Source: Pelecanus crispus (lineage: Eukaryota; Chordata; Aves; Pelecaniformes; Pelecanidae). Taken from it: 64,000 bases of DNA. The stretch covers positions 11,730,734 to 11,794,733 of the forward strand of contig NC_134651.1 of the NCBI RefSeq assembly GCF_030463565.1, given 5' to 3'. The notes under the pieces were generated by a model, which saw only the letters and a list, made by a program, of their open reading frames with translations, did not search any database and was not told where the DNA came from. The position numbers were made by a program, and so were the translations under genes. Positions 50,709 to 61,663 of the stretch are shown one piece after another; the first letter of the stretch is position 1; each line of letters begins with the position of its first letter.

Positions 50709-53700
50709 GTATTTATTTTCAGATACTCCTAATTGTTTAAAAGTCTTTGTAATTTCGTATTTCTCATGTTGTTTGTTATGTGAAAACATCTTCTCCCAAA
50801 ACTACATTGGTAACACGCTGTAATTGTTAACTAGCCACTGTGATATTGCACTTGGTTTGGTTCGGAACTGCTGGTTCGGTTGGCAAAAAAAGAAAAAGTT
50901 ATTGTAGCATAAAGTAGTTGCCAAACTAAGAAAACTGGTATTGGAAGTTCTGAATGTGTGAAAATCATTCTTAAACCCATCACCTTTTAACACAGAATTT
51001 GACAAATTCATGTGAAACTTTATATCCTTTCATCACCCCATAACACTAAATTTGACAAATTAATGTGAAAATTGATATAATTTATGATTAAATACCTTTA
51101 GGGATAATATATTGGATTTACAGTTAGGGAAAAGAACCGTTTAAAAAAAACTACTTTCACAGCATGGATTTTTAGCTTTTTGAGCACTGGCACTCTCTAG
51201 CTTGAGCAGTAAATAGATACTTAAGATGCACTATGTGTGCATATGCTTGTTTGTATTGACAGGATCTAAAAAAACCCCACAAACCTTTTGTTAGTTGTTT
51301 TTTGAGGAGTACTTCTGCACACAAAGCCACCTCTGTTTCACTCCCTTGGTTCTCGCAGTGCTTTCAGGATTCTCAGTAGCCAATTTCAGTGGCTTCTGCC
51401 ACTGCGGTTTGGATGAGGCATGCCAGTTATTCTGACCAAACAGCAGGTTCAGACAGGAAGTAAGGACACTGTGAGACAGAATGGTCTTGTCCAAGTTCCA
51501 GTGCCTAAATATGCAAAGGGGCAGGGGGAAAGAAGAAAGTAACTGGTCCAGTCTCTACAAGCTAGTTACTCCTCTGATATTTCTGTGTTCCCTTTGCACC
51601 ACTTTACCAGTACGAATGATAGAAACCCTCTTGAAATAAATTCATGCATAGAAAATACCCTTTATCACATGAATCATTGTGAACTGAGCTTTGGCTTATA
51701 TACAGTACTAAAAGCTACCTAATGATACTTGGCATAGATCTGTGGCTCTGAAAAGCTGGAATATTCAGTTATTTTCAACAATGAATGCTGGAAAAGACAT
51801 TCACGCTTTCTCACAGAGAATAATAATTGTAATCCTGTGGGAAAGATGGAGAATATCATTCCACCTTAGGGCTGGTCCTGCAATCAGTGTAAAAACAGGT
51901 TCATCCTCTGATTGTTTGCAGCGTGTGGGATTTCATCTGTGCTTTCCTGGCTTCTCTCCCATCTATAGCTGGCAAAAATTCATGGCAACATATTTACCTT
52001 ATGGTTTGGATGGGCCCCAGTGATTGTACTGAATGGATTTCAAGCAGTTAAGGATGGTATGACCACACACTCTGAAGATGTTTCTGGGAGGCTAGTGTCT
52101 CCTTTCTTCAGAGCAATGGCCAAAGGAAAAGGTGAGATATTCTTGCCATAAGTATTGTCTTGACAAATTGCAGCTCTTTTGTAGCTCATAACTTCCAAAG
52201 GTACCACAGTAGCAGGTTTGTCTATGAGGAATGACTGCCAGGTGAACTGCCAAGTAGGGAGGGGTGAAATAGCCTTTAGATAGTAGTAGGAGGAAAGGAC
52301 CAGCAAAAGAAAAAAGATTCATAACGCCTTGTGTGAAATATTCACTGGAGCCGATTCAGAGGTGATGAGGTGAGACAGTGGTAGCTTGTGCTAGGAGGAA
52401 GAGCAGGAAACAGCACACTTCCTTGTCCTGGACTTGCTGCCTCCCACTATTACTTTTCAGTTGAAGAGTGAGCTTGATGGTGGGATCTTCTTCCCATTCC
52501 CTTCCTTTTGTGAATATTTTCTTACTCTCACAGTTGCATCTAGAGATTCAATGAACTTCTGTTTCAACCTTACTGTAGGTTTCATACTTCCCAACCATAC
52601 TGGAAATTCCCAAACTCCTGGTTTTCATGAACACATGCATTATGAAAGAACCTTTATTTTATTTGGGACCTTGGCTTTTTTTAAGGAAACCTAATTCTTT
52701 AAATCTTTCTAATTTGAATTTGTTTCAGTCATTGGTGATTTTTATACTACATTAAAGATCCTGTTAGTATATTATCTTTATTTCTTCTGAAGATATTTGT
52801 CACAAAGCCCAAGTACTGAACTTTTCTGCCCTGTGGACAGGAACTTTTCTTCCTGATTGTGGGCAGTCACAACTCTTTCCCCTTTTCCTTTCATGAGAAT
52901 CATTACCCTGGTCAGGTGAGCTCCAAGCATAGAAGAGAGCGGGAGGCAAGCAATTCAGTGAATGTCTAGAGAAGCAGCTGTCAAACTTGCTGAGATAACT
53001 GGTTGTCTTGGGTCAAGCTTAATCCTGCAAGTTGCCTTATTACCCAGTTGAATTTGTTCATTTTAGCCCTGCCCACATGCTTACATGCCACAGCTGTTCC
53101 TTTGTGTCTTTGTGTTCATAGGCAACCTAGCAGTTGTAACAATGTAACAGTATATTCTGTGGTTTAGTAAATCTTTTAATATAGTTTTTGTCTATAATAA
53201 ATACTGGCATGATAAAGAGCTCTTCCTTGAATGGCTGCAGGGATTACGTTGGCAACTGGTCACACCTGGAAGCAGCAGAGAAGGTTTGCGCTGAGGACTC
53301 TCTGCCATCTTGGTCTGGGGAAAAGAGGTCTGGAGCATCGAGTTCAAGAAGAGGCCCGCTACCTGGTAGACTTCTTTGCAAGTACGAAAGGTATCTCTAC
53401 AATAAATACCGATTCATTTTTGTCTTTAGTGTATGAGCTTCTCCGTCCTGCTCTGAAATCAAGGGCAGCTTTTGTTCCACAAGAGAGTGTGCAGGGTGTT
53501 ACAGTGTTGTCGTGGTTTAGCCCCAGCCAGCAACTAAGCACCGCGCAGCCGTTCGCTCACTCCCCCTGCCCCGGTGGGATGGGGGAGAGAATCGGAGGAG
53601 TAAGAGTGAGAAACACTCCTAGGTTGAGATAAGAACAGTTTAATAATGGAAATAAAGTAAAATAGTAATGATAATAGTAACAATATAATAATAATAATAT

Positions 53701-56700
53701 ACAAAGCAAGTGATGCACAATGCAATTGCTCACCACCTGCCGACCGATACCCAGACAGTTCCCAAGCAGCGATCACTGCTCCCCAGCCAACCCCCCCAGT
53801 TTATATACTGAGCATGATGTCATATGGTATGGAATAGCCCTTGGGTCAGTTTGGATCAGCTATTCTGGCTGTGCCCCGTCCCAGTTTCTTGTGCACCTGG
53901 CAGAGCATGGGAAGCTGAAAAGTCCTTGACTAACATAAGCAGTACTTAGCAACAACTAAAACATCAGTGTGTTATCAACATTCTTCTCATTCTAAATCCA
54001 AAACACAGCACTGTGCCTGCTACTAGGAGGAAAATTAACTCTATCCCAGCTGAAACCAGGACAAGTGTCTATGTGGAATGGACTGAAAATGCAAAGACCC
54101 CAGTCCTGTGTTTTCAAATCCAGTGGGAGACTATTCTTGTTCAAAGTTACTTACCGAAGTACTAAAATTGGGAAACAAAACTGGAGCTTATTTGTTATTT
54201 ATATCATAGAATGCTTAAAGTGGAAAGGGATCTCTGAAGATGGTCTAGTCTAACCCCTTCTCAAAGAAGGGTCAATTGGAGCAGGTTTCTTAGGGCTGAG
54301 TCCAGTTGGGTTTTAAATATCTGCAACAATGGAGACTTCACCATGTCTCTGGGTAACTTGTTCCAGTGTTCAATCAGCCCTACAGTAAGAAAGTTTTGTA
54401 TGTTTAGGCAGAATTTAATGTATTCAGTTTTTGCCCATTGCCTCCCTTGATACCACTGAGAAAAATCTAGCTCCATGTTCTTTATTCCTCTCCATCAGGT
54501 ATTTATACACATTTAAGATATTTCCCTGAGCCTCCTCTTCTCCAGACTAAACAGTCCTAGCTCTCTCAGCCTCTCTTACATCACATACTCCAATCCCTTA
54601 ATTGTCCTTGTAGCCCTTTGCTCAACTTATTCCAGTATGTTGATGTCTCTCTCGTACTGGGGAGCGCAGAACTGGACCCAGCACTCCAGATGGGTCTCAC
54701 CAGTGCTGATCGAAGGGGAAGCATCACCTCCCTTCACCTGCTGGCAATGCCATTCCTAATGCAGCCCAGGATGATGTTGGCCGCCTTTACCTCAAGGGCA
54801 CATTGATGGCTCGTATGTGGTGCTGGTGCATAAAGATATGCTGAATTAAGTCTTGTAACACTGTTTGCACGAACTCTGTAAAGCAGTGACTAGAATCTTC
54901 TCTTCATTACAACGTTTTATCCTGATTAACCCAGTTAGGAGCATGTGAGTTGGATTTCCCAATACTGATCATTATGCAAAGGCACAGTAAATCAGGACAT
55001 GCTGTGGCTAGCATTGTATCAATTACAAGTAATTACATCTAGCCCACTCCCATGGTTTAAGAACTAGGAGAGATTAAGATGTGACCACGTGTGCTGGAAA
55101 GAAAAGCCCAGAACAATAAGTTGCTAATCAGAATTGCGCATTGGGTGTCGGACAGCTGCACCAGTATATACATAAATATAGTTGTTTATAGTCATTTATT
55201 CTGGAGTCACAAAATAGGGTTTTTTGAGATTAGATTTTCAAGTAATTGCTTTAAAATTAGTTATTATATTGTTGTCACAATTGGTTGAAAGGACTTCATG
55301 AAATTTTATCTTACCGGAGGTTGTACATGTCTAGCAAGGTCAGGCAAAATGTAGTAGCCTTGCATGTATTTATGTTCTTGCTGAATAAGGCTGCCTCTCT
55401 TCTAATGGTTCTCCCCTCAGATTTCCTTTGACCACAGTGTTTTCAGCCATTCCCATGCCTGAGACCTATTTTGAATTTGCCAGGCAGCAAACTTGCATAT
55501 ATATTTTTTTCTTAACTCTAAATTTGTTCTATCGTATTATGAAATATTTCACACATCTGGCATTTCTTTAGGGTACCACACATCCCTGGGATTATGGGAT
55601 TGCAGCATAGTTGTGAAGAATCAGTTTGGTACTACAATTTTGTAAGAAGATTGCTGCTTCTCTGTGAAATGCAATGCTCTCCTGAAAGTTCTTTGGGTAA
55701 CCTGTAATATTCTCTCATTTCACTAAAGCAGAATAGCAGACATTAACAATGATATTTATTATTATGGTTGCAGGGAAACCCCTGGATCCTTCTTTCCCAC
55801 TCGTTCATTCCGTGTCAAACGTAATTTGTGCTGTTGTTTTTGGACATCGCTTCTCCAGAGAGGATGAAACCTTCCGTGAACTGATTAGAGCCACAGAGCA
55901 TATATTCAAATTTGGAGGCAGCTTTATTCATCATGTACGTAAACAATCTGTTGTCTTTTTCTGAATAAGACAGAAAGTGAGAAATGCAGATTGAAGAGGT
56001 AGCTGTTAGGCAAAAGTTTTTGAATGGGTGAGTGATGTCCCATGCAGCTTTACTGGGCAGTGCACTATCTCAAAGTGTGATGGTAATGCCCTACATACCA
56101 GCCTTGGTCATTTGGGTTCATTTTTCTATGTTTGAGTACTGTGATAAGGCAGTTTGCTCCTAAATCTTTGCAGCAAGGCACAAGCTGATGGACTGCTCCT
56201 GGGTCATGTTTGTTACTTGTTTTCTCAACCCCCATGTGCAACAGATTCCTACCTTGGGCATCATGGTTGTTAAATACTAAATGTCAGGTCTAAAAGTGTG
56301 ATTCACGTGCCAGATTTAGATACTGTTTTATGTACAGTTAACAGAGAGAAGAATGATTCAAATACCTGAGTGTTTAGCCTGTGGCTACTTATCTCCATTT
56401 CCTCTATAAGAAGTGGAGACTTGAAGACTTCCGAGAGAAATCCACTCCTTCACCCTGAGAGACAAGCAGCTCTAGATGCAGGCAGCAGAACATGGGAAAT
56501 GCTAGGCCAGCAAATACACCTGTAAGCTTGGCAATCAAAATGATTGGCACTCTTCTGAGACTCAAGGACTTATCTGACACTAGAAGAGGCCTGCTTTGCA
56601 CAGAAGTGCATTCAAAGTTGCCTGGGAGTTCTGGTTCTGGTTCCACTTTTAAAGTTGTCCCAGTAGCTTCTTAATGTAAAACACATAAGCAATCCCTGTA

Positions 56701-59700
56701 ATACAGAGATTTCCCCCCACATCCCATGGAGCATTCTTCTCACTGAGTTATGATCAGGTTCCCTTTTATTTTAGCCTAGCTTCGGTCCTGTAAGTTGTGT
56801 GTAGTGGTGGCAGGCAAGACCTGCTTTTGGGATAGAGAATATACCTTCTTTTCTTCTTCCTATCCTAGCTTTGCTTTAGTCCGCATAGCTGCATCCACAT
56901 CCCCATTTCTTAACTGGATTCCATGCTGTCAGGCACTGAACAGAAGAGTGCTGTGGGTTGGGCCCCTCCAGAAATGGAGGAGGAGTTTTGGCAGGACCAG
57001 TGGCCAGGAAGGTGGATGGGCTCAGTTCCTGTCTTGAATGTTGACAGCTAAATTCCACTTGCAGTTAGGGTGCCATAGTAGCCAGAAAAGGTATGCATTT
57101 GAGAGTAGGAATGCATGTAATCTGGGCAACCACATATGATTAGTCAGACAACACTTGTATGTAAGGCTCCTGAACAGATTTTGAAAGAAAAAAAAAAAAC
57201 AAACAGAGATGGAACTAAACAAAAAGGATATGAAGTTCTATGTGAATTTATCAAGGGCTGGACTACAACCTTTCTGTGATAAGGCAATGATTAATTGATA
57301 ATTGGATGTCTGACAATAAGAACTGATTTTTCCAAAGACAGAAGTATAGTCTATCTAATTCAGCCAGACTCCAGTGAACACCTAATAACGTGCTTTCTGT
57401 GGTGTAACTAGGGGAGTACAAGAAGAACTCAGCAAAATGAAGACTGAGAAAGGATAGAACTTCTGCTGATAAATAAATAATGGGATTGTGTTTTGAGCAG
57501 GAAAAGAACTATTAAGAGAAAATACACTGCAGATACAAGAACAATGTATACAAATTACCCAGGCATAAATATAGGCTGAAAATTAGAATGAACTTTCTAG
57601 CTATCAGAGTAGGTAGAAAGCAGCTATTCTTAGGCCAGATTTTCCCAAATGGTGAGAGAGAACGATACAATTAATCTGGTTGTGTCAGCTAATCCCTTCT
57701 TCTTTTCTAGAGGAGAGCACTCCAAAATGTCAGGTAGCTGTTTCTCAGCTTTTCTGGGTTTCAGATGTTTCAAGTGTTATTGAGGACCCTTGAGAGCCTG
57801 ATTAGTAGAGAGTGCTTTGGAGGATTACCGAGTTCGTATACCAGCCACTGGTAGCCGGCCCCTGCTTTGGGTTGTATTAACTGCTTTTGCACATCCTGGC
57901 GAGGATAGTTTGCAATGGCTTTGCTTTTTCCTTCCTGGTATTCTCCACTGGAGGGCAGGATCTCACTTTTAAAATGTCTGAATACAGTTCATTGTAATTG
58001 AATACATGAATTAAATAATTGAATAAATGAATACAGTTCATTCTAATTATAATCATTCTAATTTGGCTTGTGGGTGAGCTGCAAGCCTGTGGAACTCTGA
58101 ATCTTACCATCAACACAGCTAGAAATTATATAGTGTACTGTTTTAACAACTTGAAAACACAAGCGTAGCCTTTGCCAGAATATTTTACTAATGATGCAAA
58201 ACCACATGCTAACAGGAACATTACCTTCTCTTTTTAGTAGGCCTAAAATGCATTTTATAATGATAGAGACTTTGTGGTACCTCTGTGTCACTCCTGCAGC
58301 TGTATGAAGTCTTCCCCTGGCTGATGTGCCGTCTCCCTGGTCCTCATAAGAAAGTGTTGTCTTGTTATGATATCCTGAGCTCTTTTACAAGGAGGGAGAT
58401 CAGAATGCACGTGGAGCGTGGGAGACCAGACGAACTGCAGGATTTCATTGACTTTTACCTGGCTCACATTGAAAAAGTAAGTATTTGTTCTGCCTGATCA
58501 TACACATTCATGGGGAATAAGGTGAAATGGACCATTAAATCATCTAGTCTGAGCCCTTCTACCACAGTCTCTTACCTTTCATAGACATCCTAATGTGAGT
58601 CCAGTAACCAGGGACTTGCTAAATCCTTTCTAATTACAGATATGCCACAGCACCTTGCAATCCTTTCATTAAAGGACAGGTTAAGACACTGAATTTTTTC
58701 TCGCTGGCACAAGTTACAAAATTATTTAAGGCCTCCAGGAAACAATACTGAATTTCTAAGTGGACCACAAGAGAACTGGGAAGATCTTGGGGAGATAGAG
58801 TGGGATGTTCTGGATAGGATATTTGGCTGGTAAGGGTTTGTCAAGAGAGGACAGTTGCAAGAGGACAGTTGGATTTTGAGAGCATTTTGTGGAGAAATAA
58901 TCTAGGAGTCAGAGGAGTTTCAGACAAGGCTAGAGAAGAGAGGAGTACCAGGGTCAGCGAAGTATCAAGCAAAGGGAACTGGGACAAATCAGGGCATTTT
59001 GGGCAGGCAGGCATACTAGAGGTAGGTGGGAATCCATAGGGTTTTGAAAGGCTGTAGGAGGCTTGCATAAGCTGTGAGTGAGGACATGTATCTCTCCCTT
59101 TTCTAGACCTTACCAGGAACACTTTTTCTTTGTCTGAATCTCTTGGGAACTGGATCTGCTCCCTAATCCCTGGATAGCAGCTGCCCTTCCCCTCTGTGAT
59201 TCCTTCTAGCTCCACTTAATCACTCTTCCTTTCTCCTGTTCCCCACTGCAGTAGGCCATATACCTCCTCCTGTTCTGCTTGCTGATAGGAAGAAAAAGGA
59301 GAAAGGGGAGGAAGTGACAAGATGAGACTGGTGTTACTGGGGGGCGACAAGGCAAGAAGCGGCTCAGAGCCAAACAAGATACCCAGAGTGGGGGCTACCC
59401 TTGCAGCCCCTGGAGAAGTGGGTAATGGCTGCTGCTCCTGGGTGGCAGTGCTTCCCTGCAGGGACAGCCGGTGCCCCTTCTGCTGTGGTCATGTGCTGGC
59501 TGCAGCAACAGAGGGTACTGCAACCTTGTCAGGCTGTAGGCACCCATCCTGCATCTCCTGGCACGGCCGGAACAGGTCTGCTGTCCTGGACTGCTGCCTG
59601 CCTTGTCTACTGCCTGAGTTGGCTCTGCTGCTGTGCTCAGTCACACTAGAGACATGCATCTAGGGAGGAATGTCTATTAGCTATTTCTGTCAGCCAGCTT

Positions 59701-61663
59701 TTAGTATTTTAGCATGTGTCTTATGAATACTTAGTAGTGCTTGATTTTTTTTTTTTTACTTTTGTGAGGAACAAAAGCAACTATCTTGTGGAGCTCCAAG
59801 TATATTGCAACTGTGAAATTGTCATTATCATCCAAGCTGGTGATTCTATCAAAGAATCAAATCAGATCTCCTTGCCAAGATCAGTAGATTAGTATTAATT
59901 TATATTTCTAGCTGGTAATTCTTTGTTAATTGATTCCCATATCAGCTGCTATATTTTTATGTCCAGGGTGGATATCAGCCTAACTGATCTCTTGTTAGGC
60001 TAACAATCCTCTAACAAGGATCCTCTTGTTTTAAATTTTTTGATACTGGCACAATATTAACACATCTGGTCTTCCAAAGCTTTTAACTGCTTCTAAAGGC
60101 TTTCACTGCTGTTCTAAGATTTATGAGACTTGAGCATCAGTGGACCAGAAATTGTTACAGCGAGCTCTTCTGGGACTCTGCTGGGTCGAAGTCATCCAAG
60201 TTGGTTTATTAAAAAAATAGAACTGTCTGTAATAGATACGCAGGGGCAATACAAAAAGATTAGATGATATTACAACAGGGAAAAATGTCCTTCCCACTTT
60301 CCAGTTCCTCCACTGGCAAAAGAAATATTCAAGAGCCCTGAGCATAACCTCCCTAAATTTAGACAAAGAATTCCACCAGACCATAATAATATTCTTTGAT
60401 AGTTTCAGCATTATACATATATGTCCTCACACTTCTTACTGAAAACTGTAAAACCCCAAAGCAGCTGTATGTGAGTCATTGTGGCCTTGTAGTGGAGAAG
60501 AAACCCGAATACCACAGGTTAAGAATTTTTGACAACCCAGTGTTTATTACCTGTTGACTGTATTGCTTGGTAGAAAAACTAAGTGATAGAATATGACTTG
60601 AGGCATTGTCCTGGTTTCAGCTGGGATAGAGTTAATTTTCTTCCTAGTAGCTGGCATAGTGCTGTGTTTTGGATTTAGTATGAGAATAATGCTGATAACA
60701 CACTGATGTTTCAGTTGTTGCTAAGTGCTGCTTATGCTAGTCAAGGACTTTTCAGCTTCCCATGCTCTGCCAGGTGCACAAGAAAACTGGGAGGGGGCAC
60801 AGCCAGGACAGTTGATCCAAACTGACCCAAGGGCTATTCCATACCATATGACATCATGCTCAGTATATAAACTGGGGGGGGTTGGCCGGGGAGCAGTAAT
60901 CACTGCTCAGGAACTGTCTGGGTATCGGTTGGCGGGTGGTGAGCAATTGCATTGTGCATCACTTGCTTTGTATGTGATTATTATTATTATATTGTTGTTA
61001 CTATTATTATCATTACTATTTTACTTTATTTCAATTATTAAACTGTTCTTATCTCAACCCAGGAGTGTTTCTCACTCTTACTCCTCCGATTCTCTCCCCC
61101 ATCCCACCGGGGCAGGGGGAGTGAGCGAGCGGCTGCGTGGTGCTCAGTTGCTGGCTGGGGCTAAACCATGACAGGCATGAAGAATGGCATGCTGGCACAC
61201 ATCTTCAGAGGAACATTTACTTATGAAACATTCTAAATGTACCACTATTTGCACAGTTAAACCAATAATCCTTTTCTGTGGAGAACATGCGATTTAGCTT
61301 CATGATTAAGAGTGGAGTAAACATGGTTTGTCCATTTGTGGAATGTTAGCTTTTCATATTGATAATTATCTTTGGTGTCTAATATTCTTTATCAGTCTCT
61401 CTGTATTGTACTATAGACAGAACACACTGCAGCTTGGAACTGGTGATAAAATCACATTTAACCCTATTCAGGTTTTTCTAACTTTCATGTATAACACTTT
61501 ACTTTTTCTTATCATTTGCAGTCCAAAGATGAACCCAGGTCTACATACAATGAAGACAACATGGTTCATTCTATAAATGACCTTTTCTTGGGTGGATCAG
61601 AGACAACAAGTACTACTTTGAACTGGGGCCTTCTCTATATGGTGGCAAATCCAGACATTCAAG
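50538..61663 (+). CDS. CYP2J: Gene D: intact CYP2J-type cytochrome P450, exons 1-6 (3' exons outside window)
   Basis: A second microsomal P450 monooxygenase. Coding exons: 50538-50708, 51969-52131, 53241-53390, 55774-55934, 58300-58476, 61522-61663, with lengths 171/163/150/161/177/142 bp, all AG/GT and in phase, without stop or frameshift (964 bp, 321 codons). Visible parts: N-terminal anchor (about residues 4-21), PPGP hinge (31-34), WKQQR of the C-helix (121-125), [15 protein letters not shown], and I-helix GGSETT (298-303). In exon 2 the usual SGRP reads SGRL. ExxR and heme exons 7-9 were not found between 61664 and 64000 and must lie to the right. The start ATG has A at -3. Introns are longer than in gene A and carry two solo LTRs and a CR1 copy. 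CYP2J19 or CYP2J40 are candidates; the ortholog is unresolved. Confidence 0.93.
51969..52131 (+). CDS. CYP2J: Gene D exon 2
   Basis: 163 bp. Starts [14 protein letters not shown], contains [13 protein letters not shown] and SEDVSGRL, ends MAKGKG in phase 1 before gtgaga. The Leu after SGR replaces a normally conserved Pro. Confidence 0.93.
53241..53390 (+). CDS. CYP2J: Gene D exon 3 (C-helix WKQQRRF)
   Basis: 150 bp after the acceptor ggctgcag. Starts [17 protein letters not shown] and ends FASTKG before gtatct. Confidence 0.94.
53503..54068 (-). mobile_element. Solo LTR of an avian endogenous retrovirus (reverse), gene D intron 3
   Basis: The LTR proper is 53508-54063 (556 bp), with TG...CA ends, flanked by the 5-bp direct repeat agtgt (53503-53507 and 54064-54068), its target-site duplication. 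In reverse orientation it shows a TATATAA box (complement at 53801-53807) and an ATTAAA polyadenylation signal (complement 53639-53644). No internal viral genes are present. The 5-bp duplication fits an ERVL-type element, but class assignment needs a repeat library. Confidence 0.88.
54203..54813 (-). mobile_element. CR1 LINE fragment (about 0.6 kb), gene D intron 3
   Basis: The minus-strand CR1 3' end begins atcatagaatg and continues through gtccagttgggttttaaat, ctgagcctcctcttctccag and ggagcgcagaactggaccca to gcccaggatgatgttggcc. It is the longest CR1 piece in the window and lies about 140 bp after the solo LTR. Confidence 0.9.
55774..55934 (+). CDS. CYP2J: Gene D exon 4
   Basis: 161 bp. 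Starts [19 protein letters not shown], contains [15 protein letters not shown], ends SFIHH before gtacgt. Confidence 0.93.
57979..58048. repeat. Small direct repeat in gene D intron 4
   Basis: gaatacagttcatt followed by one base and taatt occurs at 57979 and again near 58029, separated by AT-rich sequence with further gaata words. Confidence 0.6.
58300..58476 (+). CDS. CYP2J: Gene D exon 5
   Basis: 177 bp, the standard length. Starts [18 protein letters not shown] and ends [12 protein letters not shown] before gtaagt. Confidence 0.94.
60602..61178 (+). mobile_element. Solo LTR of the same ERV family (forward), gene D intron 5
   Basis: The LTR proper is 60607-61173 (567 bp), starting tgtcctggtttcagctgg and ending in ca, flanked by the 5-bp duplication ggcat (60602-60606 and 61174-61178). 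It has TATATAA at 60864-60870, an ATT-rich microsatellite-like stretch and ATTAAA at 61037-61042. It is the inverted near-copy of the LTR at 53508-54063. No internal retroviral genes remain. Confidence 0.9.
61522..61663 (+). CDS. CYP2J: Gene D exon 6 (I-helix)
   Basis: 142 bp. Starts [16 protein letters not shown], carries [17 protein letters not shown] and ends NPDIQ plus a phase-1 base before gtgagt. Confidence 0.93.

Noticed and set aside
58510-58630. Possible CR1-like minus-strand piece (atcatctagtctgagccc)
   Set aside because: Too short and diverged to support without a repeat library.
59322-59663. GC-rich 113-codon frame in gene D intron 5
   Set aside because: No motif, and it sits inside an intron of an intact gene; probably compositional.
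60725-61171. 148-codon open frame
   Set aside because: Lies wholly within the solo LTR and reads through its ATT-rich stretch; not a gene.
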